A stretch of DNA of 15,120 nucleotides from Cytophagales bacterium (GTDB taxonomy: Bacteria > Bacteroidota > Bacteroidia > Cytophagales > Cyclobacteriaceae), in contig DNTA01000050.1 in assembly GCA_003500135.1 (NCBI GenBank), forward strand, positions 1 to 15,120, read 5' to 3'. Shown in pieces: positions 1 through 7,982 of this stretch (its first letter is position 1; the number at the start of each line of letters is the position of its first letter). The position numbers and the translations under genes were made by a program. The notes under the pieces are model-generated. The model had not been told where the DNA came from. It searched no databases and was given only the letters and a program-made list of their open reading frames with translations.

Positions 1-1913
1 GTTACACCAGCCAATAATCCGCCAAGCATTTCAGGACCACCAACAAAACCGATCAGTACCGGTACTATTACTGCCATCAGACCTGGTGCGATCATTTCTT
101 TAATTGATGCCTTCGTGGATATCTCAACACATTTATCATATTCGGCAGCGCCATCGGCAGCATTCATAATTTTACGTTCCTCGTCAGTAATTTTTTCCAG
201 ATCAGCATTGTATTTTTTCATGATTTTCAGTGCATTGGTCAATGCTGGAATGGTGGTGAACTGGCGTCGCACTTCCTGGATCATTTTCATGGCTGCACGC
301 CCAACTGCATTCATTGCAAATGCCGAGAAAACAAATGGAAGCATACCTCCAATGAACAATCCGGCCATCACGGTTGGTTTTGATATATTAATTGAAGTGA
401 TGTTGGCCTGCTGCATAAAGGCTGCAAAAAGCGCAAGCGCTGTCAGGGCAGCAGAACCAATGGCAAACCCTTTTCCTATGGCGGCAGTCGTATTACCAAC
501 CGCATCAAGTTTATCAGTGCGTTGCCTTACTTCTTTCGGAAGCTCCGACATTTCTGCGATACCTCCGGCGTTATCTGAAATTGGTCCATATGCATCCACG
601 GCCAGTTGAATACCGGTGTTTGCCAGCATACCCACGGCAGCAATAGCAATTCCATACAGACCGGCAAAGTAGTAGGAAATAATAATTGCAGATACGATCA
701 AAAGGATCGGAATAGCGGTAGACATCATTCCCACTCCTAATCCGGCTATAATATTCGTTGCTGAACCGGTAAGTGACTGCCTGGCAATACCTTTTACCGG
801 AGGGGTGCCTGTTCCGGTGTAATACTCAGTGATCTGTCCAATACCCAAACCGGCAACCAAACCGGCAATAGTGGCATAGAACACACCCATAGAGGTGTAA
901 GTTGTTTCTCCCATTACCCATTCTGCAGGTAACATTTGCCGAATGATAAAGTAAGAGATTATGACCATAAAAATAGATGAGCCAAACTCTCCAATATTCA
1001 GGGCTTTTTGCGGGTTTCCGCCTTCTTTAACACGAACAAAGAAAGTTCCTATTATTGATACAATTATACCAACTCCTGCTAGTACCAGTGGCAACAGTAC
1101 AGCGCCTAATCCATTAAAATTCGAGGCAAATTCAGGCATCACAACAAACGCAGCGCCCAAAACCATGGTACCTATTATTGAACCAACATATGATTCGAAA
1201 AGGTCTGCGCCCATACCGGCCACGTCTCCAACATTGTCACCGACATTATCGGCAATGGTTGCCGGGTTTAATGGGTGGTCTTCGGGTATTCCCGCTTCAA
1301 CTTTACCTACGAGGTCGGCGCCGACATCGGCAGCTTTTGTATAAATACCTCCGCCAACACGGGCAAATAATGCTATGGATGAGGCTCCAAGTGAAAAGCC
1401 CGCCAAAACGTTCAGAATTTTAGCAGTTGACCAGTCCGTACCCAATACTTCGCTATATAGCATAAAAAGTGAGCTCAATCCCAGTACACCAAGTCCTACA
1501 ACACCAAGTCCCATTACCGATCCACCGGAAAATGCAACTTCAAGTGCCTTGCCTAAAGAGGTACGTGCCGCATTTGTAGTTCGAACATTGGCCTTGGTTG
1601 CGATCTTCATACCGATAAACCCGGCCAGTCCGGAACACAAAGCCCCAACTACAAAAGAGAGGGCAACGAATGCGTTTGAGTCCGTTTCGCTATTGCCTTT
1701 TATAGCTAACAAAACAGCTAAGGCAATAACAAATACCGATAGGATTTTGTATTCAGCCTTTAAGAAGGCCATGGCGCCTGTAGAGATGTGCTTGGCTATG
1801 GAAGCCATTTTTTCAGTTCCTACTTCCTGTTTCGAAACCCAGGAAGATTTCCATAAAACAAATAAGAGTGCAAGCACTCCAAAAAAAGGCAAAATATAAA
1901 CTATGCTTTCCAT
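1..1913 (-). CDS. hppA: Membrane-bound ion-pumping pyrophosphatase, K+-dependent, predicted Na+-pumping (partial, C-terminus beyond window)
   Basis: This integral membrane enzyme couples hydrolysis of pyrophosphate to export of Na+ and/or H+. The reading frame starts at ATG 1913 and stays open for 637 codons to the left edge; family members are usually about 700-800 residues, so the C-terminal helices with the last substrate-binding motif are missing. Visible pyrophosphate/Mg motifs are [11 protein letters not shown] (196-206) and [10 protein letters not shown] (221-230). [10 protein letters not shown] (473-482) has Ala477 and Gly480, the K+-dependent signature; K+-independent enzymes carry Lys at the Ala position. 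DLFESY (237-242) places Asp, Glu and Ser where Na+-pumping enzymes such as that of Thermotoga maritima bind Na+; plant-type H+ pumps have Gly at the Glu position. I infer a Na+ pump or a dual Na+,H+ pump. IPEDHPLNP (209-217) differs from the common IPEDDPRNP; its effect is unknown. A TAnnTTTG element lies about 40 bp upstream. Confidence 0.95.
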   Translation of the reverse strand, partial: MESIVYILPFFGVLALLFVLWKSSWVSKQEVGTEKMASIAKHISTGAMAFLKAEYKILSVFVIALAVLLAIKGNSETDSNAFVALSFVVGALCSGLAGFIGMKIATKANVRTTNAARTSLGKALEVAFSGGSVMGLGVVGLGVLGLSSLFMLYSEVLGTDWSTAKILNVLAGFSLGASSIALFARVGGGIYTKAADVGADLVGKVEAGIPEDHPLNPATIADNVGDNVGDVAGMGADLFESYVGSIIGTMVLGAAFVVMPEFASNFNGLGAVLLPLVLAGVGIIVSIIGTFFVRVKEGGNPQKALNIGEFGSSIFMVIISYFIIRQMLPAEWVMGETTYTSMGVFYATIAGLVAGLGIGQITEYYTGTGTPPVKGIARQSLTGSATNIIAGLGVGMMSTAIPILLIVSAIIISYYFAGLYGIAIAAVGMLANTGIQLAVDAYGPISDNAGGIAEMSELPKEVRQRTDKLDAVGNTTAAIGKGFAIGSAALTALALFAAFMQQANITSINISKPTVMAGLFIGGMLPFVFSAFAMNAVGRAAMKMIQEVRRQFTTIPALTNALKIMKKYNADLEKITDEERKIMNAADGAAEYDKCVEISTKASIKEMIAPGLMAVIVPVLIGFVGGPEMLGGLLAGV

Positions 1914-1951
1914 AAGTGTTATAGAGTTTTGTATTTAGTTTCTTGCAAGAA

Positions 1952-1959
1952 CAAAAATA
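1952..1959 (-). promoter_or_regulatory. Candidate Bacteroidota -7 promoter element for hppA
   Basis: Read on the minus strand this is TATTTTTG, an exact match to the Bacteroidota -7 consensus TAnnTTTG. It lies 39 bases before the hppA ATG, so transcription would begin roughly 30 bases before the start codon. No clear TTTG -33 element is seen at the expected distance, and the surroundings are AT-rich, so a chance match is possible. Confidence 0.4.
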
Positions 1960-2116
1960 TTATATGGTTGAAAAATATTAGTGTAAAATAAAAATAAGGG
2001 TTTTATGTGGTAATTCCCTGCATTCTTAAGCAATATTAGAAGAATCTGACGAGCTTGCAAAGCAATATCTTCATAAAGGAAGCAACAATTAAACTAAAAA
2101 TACGTTGTGGTTGACT

Positions 2117-3304
2117 TTAAAAGAGGCTTATATAACTGACCATTTCTCTAAGTACTGCGGAAAACTTTATCACGATTTCATTACCTGAGCCACGACCTAA
2201 TACATAGAGGGTGAACAACAAATATATTCCGAGAAGCATAAAAGCCTGTGTTTGATTAATGATCTTTCTTGAAATGTAAACGATGAATGCCAGAACGGTA
2301 AAAATGAGTAATAACATTCTCAGTTCGGCGCTCAGATCAATTACTTCCTGGTGCATTTCAATAGGGCCATATACAATCGTATAAATGAAAAGCGGAAAGC
2401 CCAGGGCGAAGCAAATGTCAAAGATATTGCTGCCTAAAGCATTTGATATGGCGTCATCGTAGTTGCCGCGTCGTGCGTCATTCATAGAGAGAATGGTGTC
2501 GGGAACACTTGAGGCCGCTGAGGCAAGTATTACGGCAACAAACATAATGGGTATATTCAGACCATTGAATTTGCCGTATCCAAATATCGAATATTCATCT
2601 TTACCAAGCCATTCGCAGGCTTGAACTAATAGAAAGCATATAAAAGCAATAGTGAAGGTGGAAAATATCAGGAGCGGCCATGCTTTTTTATTGGTCATAT
2701 CACCTTCTCGAATGAAGAGGTATTCCAGGTCTAATGTAAAAAGCGCTTTCCAGAAATCTTTTTTCTGTTCCCTGTGCTCAACTACATCGGATACATTAGG
2801 AACGTGACGATCTTCTACTTCAACTCGCTTCATTGTACCTAACATATAGAATAGGTAGATGAAGTAGATTACTATCAATATAAAGCCATGCCACCAGTCG
2901 AGAATTTGTCCGCTGATTAACATGATAAATATAAACTCCGCTAAAATCAGGGCAATACCATCTCTTCTTAATACTTTTCTGCTGATTTTTATCTGACTGG
3001 CAACCCCCGTATAAATCACCACCAAAATGGCGAAGGAAGGGATAATCATACTATTAAATATTGCGCTACCCGCAGTGGTGCCTATTCCTCCCGAAAAACC
3101 ATCCACATCTTTTAGGTAAAACAGGAAAAAAAAGGAAGTAAAAACTTCCGGTAATGAGCTTCCTATAGCATTGATAGTAGCGCCCCTTACACCTTCAGAC
3201 AAGTTTCTCCCTATGTATTCCGAAGCTAAAGTAAAACCATCACTTGCTCTCCAAATGACAATACAGCATAAGGTTACAATTAAAATTGGAATTATGATGC
3301 CCAT
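2117..3304 (-). CDS. Na+/Ca2+ exchanger (CaCA) family membrane antiporter
   Basis: This 395-residue polytopic inner-membrane protein has the two inverted alpha repeats of cation/Ca2+ exchangers. Alpha-1 (about 41-95) contains GSSLPE with Glu53, then GSAIFN with Ser80 and Asn84, matching the ion-binding Glu, Ser and Asn of the archaeal exchanger NCX_Mj. Alpha-2 (about 258-305) contains SSVPD with Asp269 and NALGSNIFD with Ser292 and Asp296. Asp rather than Glu in the second repeat, together with NIFD, resembles K+-dependent NCKX exchangers (Glu188, Asp548 and Asp575 of NCKX2). A hydrophilic loop at about 158-208 separates the halves. It probably extrudes Ca2+ using a Na+ gradient, but substrate and K+ dependence are inferred. 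Two in-frame TAG codons sit just upstream, so ATG 3304 is the first possible start. An AAGGAGGG at 3331-3338 (minus strand) is too far away to act as its ribosome site. The hppA gene follows 203 bp downstream in the same orientation. Confidence 0.88.
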   Translation of the reverse strand: MGIIIPILIVTLCCIVIWRASDGFTLASEYIGRNLSEGVRGATINAIGSSLPEVFTSFFFLFYLKDVDGFSGGIGTTAGSAIFNSMIIPSFAILVVIYTGVASQIKISRKVLRRDGIALILAEFIFIMLISGQILDWWHGFILIVIYFIYLFYMLGTMKRVEVEDRHVPNVSDVVEHREQKKDFWKALFTLDLEYLFIREGDMTNKKAWPLLIFSTFTIAFICFLLVQACEWLGKDEYSIFGYGKFNGLNIPIMFVAVILASAASSVPDTILSMNDARRGNYDDAISNALGSNIFDICFALGFPLFIYTIVYGPIEMHQEVIDLSAELRMLLLIFTVLAFIVYISRKIINQTQAFMLLGIYLLFTLYVLGRGSGNEIVIKFSAVLREMVSYISLF

Positions 3305-3409
3305 CCGATACTACTATAAAAATGTTCCAGCCCTCCTTAAAAATTCTCGAATCCCTAGATTCTCACAATAATACAAAAAAATATTGGCCAGGTTTAATTT
3401 AGGATCAAA

Positions 3410-3471
3410 TTAAGTTTTAAAAAACCGAATTTGTCTGATATAACTCGATTTTAAGTAAAAAAAACCGTAAT
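3410..3471 (+). repeat. Imperfect direct repeat, 21 bp x 2, period 41
   Basis: Positions 3410-3430 and 3451-3471 are alike at 17 of 21 bases, both beginning TTAAGT and containing an A run followed by CCG. They lie immediately upstream of the decayed cytochrome b5-like gene and could be an old operator or promoter duplication. The sequence is A-rich, so coincidence is a real alternative. Confidence 0.35.
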
Positions 3472-3479
3472 GACATAAA

Positions 3480-3756
3480 ATGTTGGATATAATTGACAAA
3501 ATAATAGGGGATCCGCTGAAAAAGTATACACGTTCACATTTGGCGCTCAGGAATGCCCAGGAAAAAGATGAGATCTGGATTGCATACCTATGAGTGATCG
3601 ATAATGTCACTTCTTCAAGGCATTGGAAAAATGGAATGCACTACGAACACTGGGCCGGACAGGATCTTAAAGAAGGGCTATAGGACGCCCCTCATATGGA
3701 AAGAGTGCTGCAGAAATTTTGATAAAGTCGGGTTGCCGGTAAGGACAAATAAGTAG
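3480..3756 (+). pseudogene. Decayed cytochrome b5-like heme-binding protein gene
   Basis: Reading from ATG 3480 gives KKYTRSHLALRN and EKDEIWIAYL (residues about 14-37), then a TGA at 3591-3593. The same frame goes on with VIDNVTSSRHWKNGMHYEHW, AGQDLKEGL, a TAG at 3681-3683, then DAPHMERVLQKF. One extra T in the T4 run at 3717-3720 shifts the frame; the next frame continues FDKVGLPVRTNK and ends at TAG 3754-3756. Pieced together this is about 90 residues and follows the small bacterial cytochrome b5-like heme/steroid-binding family from my memory of it: IYDVT, WKNG, HYEHWAGQDL, DAPH and a C-terminal KF-VG. The first stop sits where a conserved Gly is expected (GGA to TGA is one change), and the following IYDVT reads IDNVT here. 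Two stops, a frameshift and changes at conserved positions indicate true decay rather than one sequencing error. An in-frame TGA at 3471-3473 bounds the start. Confidence 0.75.
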
Positions 3757-3789
3757 GGTCTGGGGCTAGAATGTACTGATCAATTGTTT

Positions 3790-3797
3790 TACCTTTG
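3790..3797 (+). promoter_or_regulatory. Candidate Bacteroidota -7 element for the pyrD-ftsK-pyrF cluster
   Basis: TACCTTTG followed by CC matches the Bacteroidota -7 consensus TAnnTTTG exactly. Transcription would begin near 3804, leaving a leader of about 20 bases before the ATG at 3825. No TTTG/TTG -33 element is visible at the usual distance. It is the only such element noticed directly ahead of the co-directional cluster from 3825 onward, and so may drive all of it. Confidence 0.5.
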
Positions 3798-3811
3798 CCA
3801 ATTGGAACGAC

Positions 3812-3819
3812 AGGAGGGG
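3812..3819 (+). promoter_or_regulatory. Strong Shine-Dalgarno sequence deciding the start at 3825
   Basis: AGGAGGGG lies five bases before ATG 3825. This is close to a perfect ribosome-binding site and is unusual here, since the other genes in the window begin in AT-rich leaders without one. It supports ATG 3825 over the upstream TTG 3795, which lies inside the promoter-like box. Confidence 0.6.
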
Positions 3820-3824
3820 ACAAT

Positions 3825-4397
3825 ATGCACACCATTGAGCCTTTTTACAATTGGCTGAAGTATTACGATCCATCAAAAGATGAACGTTCACCTTTTTATG
3901 GCAAACAATACAACTACGACGTGTATTCGGATACCATTTATAATTACTACATTGATCCGGCCTGGGATTTCATGGGTTCGGAAACTTTGTATATAAAAGT
4001 ATTATTTGTTGACTACCAACGTTCATACGCCATTATTGAAATGCTGGGCGAATGGAATGATGCCATTAATAATGATATCATGCACCTAAAGCGAAATATT
4101 TTGGATTCGTTTATGGTCGATGGCATTGACAAATATATTCTGATCGGTGAGAATGTGCTGAATTTTCATGGTTCCGATGACTCCTATTATGAAGAGTGGT
4201 TTGATGATGTGGCGGACGGCTGGATTGCAGCCATTAATTTCAGGGAATTTATTTTTGATGAATGGAAAAAGTACAATATTGACTATTATATTATTTTTGG
4301 AGGGAATTTACAAATCGATCATTGGCGAACGCTAAAACCCCCACGATTTTTTGAGATAGTCAATAATGCAATAAGCAAAAGAATAGACTTGATTTAA
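3825..4397 (+). CDS. Conserved-type hypothetical protein, 190 aa, function unknown
   Basis: I do not recognise a function. The predicted product is a soluble protein with no signal peptide or membrane segment, rich in Tyr, Trp, Asp and Glu. The most distinctive stretch is GENVLNFHGSDDSYYEEW (108-125), followed by DDVADGWIAAINFRE (127-141), which looks like the core of a conserved fold; similar proteins, as I recall, occur widely in Bacteroidota with no assigned role. The start at ATG 3825 is chosen for its near-perfect Shine-Dalgarno and because a promoter-like TACCTTTG overlaps the alternative TTG at 3795. The gene is first in the plus-strand cluster, 12 bp before pyrD, so it is probably co-transcribed with it. 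Coding is well supported by length, composition and spacing. Confidence 0.8.
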   Translation: MHTIEPFYNWLKYYDPSKDERSPFYGKQYNYDVYSDTIYNYYIDPAWDFMGSETLYIKVLFVDYQRSYAIIEMLGEWNDAINNDIMHLKRNILDSFMVDGIDKYILIGENVLNFHGSDDSYYEEWFDDVADGWIAAINFREFIFDEWKKYNIDYYIIFGGNLQIDHWRTLKPPRFFEIVNNAISKRIDLI

Positions 4398-4409
4398 TTT
4401 CGGAATAAA

Positions 4410-5477
4410 GTGTACAGGTTTTTTATAAAGCCCCTTCTTTTTTTAATGCAACCCGAACGCGCCCATTATTTTGCTTTTTGGTGGATGCGTGCTTTGTTGT
4501 CATGGTCATTTATTAGAAATCTGGCGGCTAAATATTATGTGGTGGACCACCCTGTGTTGAAACGACAAGTTTTTGGGCTAACATTTAAAAATCCTATTGG
4601 CCTTGCGGCAGGTTTTGACAAAGATGCTCAGAACATCGATGAACTCGCAGCGCTGGGGTTTGGATTCATAGAAATCGGAACGATCACTCCTGAAGGTCAG
4701 CCCGGTAATCCAAAGCCACGGCTTTTCCGATTACCGGCTGATGATGCCCTGATCAACAGAATGGGGTTTAATAATAAGGGCGCGGAGGCCGCAGTAGAAA
4801 GGTTAAAAAAAAGAAAATCACATATTCTGGTCGGCGGTAATATCGGTAAAAATAAAATTACCCCTAACGAAGAAGCGACAAATGATTATATCAAATGTTT
4901 TAATGCCCTATACGATTATGTAGACTATTTTGTGGTCAATGTCAGTAGTCCCAATACGCCAAATCTCAGGGCCTTGCAGGAAAAGGGGCCTTTGAAAAAA
5001 CTGTTGATGTCGCTTAAGGGGCAAAATAACTTAAAGCCTATTACCAAACCGATATTGTTAAAAATAGCGCCAGACCTTACCGATGAGCAATTGGACGATA
5101 TCATTGAAATTGTAGAGTCTACTAAAATTGACGGTGTAATCGCTACCAATACAACCATATCAAGGGATGGTTTAGTCACTGATCGTGAAAAGGTGAAAAA
5201 AATTGGCCATGGTGGCCTAAGTGGAAAACCTGTGAAGGATTTGTCTAACCATGTAATCAAATACCTAAAATCCAATAGCCGCACCAAATTCCCGGTAATC
5301 GGAGTTGGGGGTATCCATACGGCAGATGATGCGATAGAAAAGATTGAGGCAGGAGCTGATCTTTTGCAAGTTTATACTGGTTTTGTATATAATGGCCCTA
5401 CCTTTGTCAAGGATCTCAACGAAGCTTTAATTAGTCGGGCTATGGTACATCAAGATGATTTTTTTAAATTGAATTAG
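4410..5477 (+). CDS. pyrD: Dihydroorotate dehydrogenase (quinone), class 2
   Basis: PyrD oxidises dihydroorotate to orotate in de novo UMP synthesis and passes electrons to membrane quinones. The 355-residue length and the N-terminal membrane-associating segment (about 1-40) are typical of class 2. Family motifs in order: [10 protein letters not shown] (66-75), [20 protein letters not shown] (88-107), NRMGFNNKG (116-124), [11 protein letters not shown] (177-187), TNTTISR (246-252), GGLSGKP (268-274) and GVGGI (298-302) of the FMN-phosphate site. Ser180 corresponds to the catalytic base Ser175 of the E. coli enzyme; class 1 enzymes use Cys. The start is a GTG at 4410, 12 bp after the preceding gene. 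ftsK follows after 13 bp and pyrF lies three genes downstream, so two UMP-pathway steps share this cluster. Confidence 0.97.
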   Translation: MYRFFIKPLLFLMQPERAHYFAFWWMRALLSWSFIRNLAAKYYVVDHPVLKRQVFGLTFKNPIGLAAGFDKDAQNIDELAALGFGFIEIGTITPEGQPGNPKPRLFRLPADDALINRMGFNNKGAEAAVERLKKRKSHILVGGNIGKNKITPNEEATNDYIKCFNALYDYVDYFVVNVSSPNTPNLRALQEKGPLKKLLMSLKGQNNLKPITKPILLKIAPDLTDEQLDDIIEIVESTKIDGVIATNTTISRDGLVTDREKVKKIGHGGLSGKPVKDLSNHVIKYLKSNSRTKFPVIGVGGIHTADDAIEKIEAGADLLQVYTGFVYNGPTFVKDLNEALISRAMVHQDDFFKLN

Positions 5478-5490
5478 TTTTTTTAACTCA

Positions 5491-7959
5491 ATGGCAACCA
5501 ACACTTATAAAAATAACGCCCCCAAAAAGAAAAAGCAGGGCAAGTCAGGCTCATTCAAATTTAAGCCAGGCTTTGTGGATGATAAAAGATTCCAGATTTC
5601 CTTAGGCTTCTTTTTGTTGGTTTCTTCATTTTTTCTGATCACAGCATTTATTTCTTATCTGTTTACCGGAAAAGCTGATCAAAGTATTATTGAAGGCTTT
5701 ACGCTGGCAGAAATAAGGGGACAGGGGCTCGAGGTAGAAAACTGGTTTGGTTTATTGGGCGCTTATGCCGCCGATTTGTTCATTTTCAATTGGTTTGGCG
5801 TTGCTTCTTTTTTACTGCCTCCCCTACTTTTTGTATTGGGCTATTTTGTGTTGTTTAAAAAAGCGCTGGTACCTATTCATAAAGCAATTACTTTCGCAGT
5901 ATTTTTCATGTTATGGCTCAGTACATTGCTCGGGTACCTCACGCTTGACCCTACTGCACCCGAGGTATTCAATTATATTGCCGGAGGAGCGGGTTTTGAG
6001 TTTGCCTTCATCCTCAATGGGTTGTTGGGCTGGGGCACATTTCTGGCGCTAATGCTGTTCTTCCTGATTTTTCTGGTATATTTCTTTAATATCACCTCAT
6101 TAATAGGTTTATCTTCCACTCAAAAACAAGTGTTGGCCAAACAGCCCGGTGATTTTTCGAGATCAGATGAAGAAATTATAGAAGAGGAAAACTGGAAGAT
6201 TTCGGATACCGATAATCAGGATGAAGTTAATGCAGATTTAGCCGAGGATTCAGAATCTGGACAAACAACTGATACGGCAACACATGAATTTGAAATTGAG
6301 ACTACCAAACCCACTAGTAAAAAACCAGTTAATTCGCTTGACCTTGAAGTTGAGATCGAGCAAAACCCGTCGACTCAAACATCAGAGGGACCAACATTTT
6401 CAATAGAGGAAGACAGGGATGTCGAAAAGAAATCGGAAACCCTGGAAAATTATGATCCTACTTTAGATTTGGGCAATTATCACTACCCCACGCTCGATTT
6501 GCTGGAAGATCATCGTGGCGCCAATGTGCAGGTAACAAAAGAAGAACTGGAACAGAACAAAGATAAAATTGTCGAAACACTTACCAACTTCAAAATCGGG
6601 ATCAGTAGCATTAAAGCTACCATCGGGCCTACGGTGACCCTATATGAAATTGTTCCGGACCCAGGCATTAAAATATCAAAAATCAAAAACCTGGAAGACG
6701 ATATTGCCCTTTCGTTGGCAGCTTTGGGTATTCGAATTATTGCACCTATACCGGGCAAAGGCACAATTGGTATAGAGGTGCCGAATAAAAATCGTGAAAT
6801 GGTATCGGTGAAATCAGTATTGAGCACGGAAAAATTCACCAAAAGCAAGCACGAGCTTCCTGTTATTTTGGGCAAAACAATCTCTAATGAAGTATATGTA
6901 ACGGACCTGGCCAAAATGCCCCACATCCTCATGGCGGGCGCTACCGGACAAGGTAAATCAGTCGGTCTCAATGTGCTTTTGGCTTCATTGTTATACAAAA
7001 AACACCCTTCACAGCTCAAGCTGGTACTAGTTGACCCAAAGAAGGTGGAATTAACTTTATTTAATAAAATTGAGCGTCACTTCCTTGCCAAGCTGCCCAA
7101 CAATGAAGAAGCTATCATTACCGGTACCAAGCATGTAATTTACACCCTCAACTCACTATGCATCGAAATGGATAATCGTCTTTCGCTGCTTAAAGATGCT
7201 GGATGCCGAAACTTGAAAGAATACAATGTAAAATTTGTCAATAGAAGGCTGAATCCAGAAAAGGGCCACAGATATATGCCGTACATCGTACTGGTAATAG
7301 ATGAATTGGCTGATTTAATGGTGACCGCTGGAAAGGAAATTGAAACACCAATTTCCAGACTGGCAGCTGTAGCACGGGCCATAGGCATCCACCTGGTTTT
7401 GGCTACTCAACGACCTTCGGTAAATGTGATCACGGGAGTAATTAAAGCAAACTTCCCGGCCAGAATGTCATATCGGGTGACTTCAAAAATTGACTCAAGA
7501 ACTATCCTGGATATGGGCGGCGCTGATCAGTTGGTTGGTATGGGAGACATGCTTTTCTCCCACGGTTCCGAATTGATTCGATTACAGTGCCCTTATATTG
7601 ACACAGAAGAAGTGAACAGGCTTTGTGAATTTATCGGAGATCAACGCGGATATCCTTCTGCTTATATGCTACCCGAGTTTGAAGGAGAAGAAGAGTCTGC
7701 CCCGGGTGAAACAGATCTCGGCGACAAGGATAGCATGTTCGATGAAGCAGCCCGGCTAATTGTTAGGCATCAGCAAGGAAGTACGTCTTTGATCCAGCGA
7801 AAATTAAAACTAGGCTACAATCGTGCCGGACGCCTGATTGATCAGCTTGAGGCAGCGGGAATAGTAGGTCCTTTCGAAGGAAGCAAGGCCAGGGAAGTTT
7901 TAGTAACAGACGAATATAGTTTGGAACAATTATTGAATGAGATAAACGAAAAATATTGA
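5491..7959 (+). CDS. ftsK: DNA translocase FtsK/SpoIIIE family
   Basis: FtsK is an ATP-driven double-stranded DNA pump at the division septum that clears and resolves chromosome ends. The 822-residue protein has a basic N-terminus, about four membrane segments (roughly 35-59, 85-122, 130-152 and 168-200) and an acidic, low-complexity linker (about 210-320). The linker is much shorter than in E. coli. The motor follows: alpha region (about 345-440), Walker A GATGQGKS (483-490), Walker B VLVIDELAD (600-608) and the conserved ATQRPSVNVITG (638-649). The C-terminal winged-helix gamma domain (about 750-806, with RKLKLGYNRAGRLIDQLE) reads the orienting DNA sequences. PTLDL occurs twice just before the motor (323-327 and 333-337). 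The gene starts at ATG 5491, 13 bp after pyrD, and is followed 23 bp later by a lolA-like gene. Confidence 0.97.
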   Translation: MATNTYKNNAPKKKKQGKSGSFKFKPGFVDDKRFQISLGFFLLVSSFFLITAFISYLFTGKADQSIIEGFTLAEIRGQGLEVENWFGLLGAYAADLFIFNWFGVASFLLPPLLFVLGYFVLFKKALVPIHKAITFAVFFMLWLSTLLGYLTLDPTAPEVFNYIAGGAGFEFAFILNGLLGWGTFLALMLFFLIFLVYFFNITSLIGLSSTQKQVLAKQPGDFSRSDEEIIEEENWKISDTDNQDEVNADLAEDSESGQTTDTATHEFEIETTKPTSKKPVNSLDLEVEIEQNPSTQTSEGPTFSIEEDRDVEKKSETLENYDPTLDLGNYHYPTLDLLEDHRGANVQVTKEELEQNKDKIVETLTNFKIGISSIKATIGPTVTLYEIVPDPGIKISKIKNLEDDIALSLAALGIRIIAPIPGKGTIGIEVPNKNREMVSVKSVLSTEKFTKSKHELPVILGKTISNEVYVTDLAKMPHILMAGATGQGKSVGLNVLLASLLYKKHPSQLKLVLVDPKKVELTLFNKIERHFLAKLPNNEEAIITGTKHVIYTLNSLCIEMDNRLSLLKDAGCRNLKEYNVKFVNRRLNPEKGHRYMPYIVLVIDELADLMVTAGKEIETPISRLAAVARAIGIHLVLATQRPSVNVITGVIKANFPARMSYRVTSKIDSRTILDMGGADQLVGMGDMLFSHGSELIRLQCPYIDTEEVNRLCEFIGDQRGYPSAYMLPEFEGEEESAPGETDLGDKDSMFDEAARLIVRHQQGSTSLIQRKLKLGYNRAGRLIDQLEAAGIVGPFEGSKAREVLVTDEYSLEQLLNEINEKY

Positions 7960-7982
7960 AATCAGAAACTAAATCAGTATCA

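Noticed and set aside
115..1899. Several plus-strand open frames across the left 1.9 kb
   Set aside because: They are antisense to the hppA frame, whose translation shows clear family motifs throughout; the plus-strand translations have no recognisable features.
1914..2116. Possible gene remnant or small RNA in the hppA-exchanger gap
   Set aside because: Both strands were read; frames are short with frequent stops, and no stem-loop followed by a U tract or known RNA motif was seen. Only the TATTTTTG promoter candidate is kept.
3331..3338. AAGGAGGG on the minus strand upstream of the exchanger gene
   Set aside because: It is 26 bases from ATG 3304 and no start codon follows it at suitable spacing; two in-frame TAG codons exclude an upstream start.
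3410..3610. A 66-residue minus-strand open frame
   Set aside because: It lies antisense to the cytochrome b5-like remnant and has no family resemblance; the plus-strand remnant explains the coding-like composition.
3604..3756. A 50-residue plus-strand frame beginning at ATG 3604
   Set aside because: Only its last part (FDKVGLPVRTNK) continues the cytochrome b5-like protein after the frameshift; the first part is out of frame and resembles nothing.
3795..3824. TTG 3795 as start of the 190-residue hypothetical gene
   Set aside because: The TTG overlaps the promoter-like TACCTTTG, and a near-perfect Shine-Dalgarno stands just before ATG 3825.
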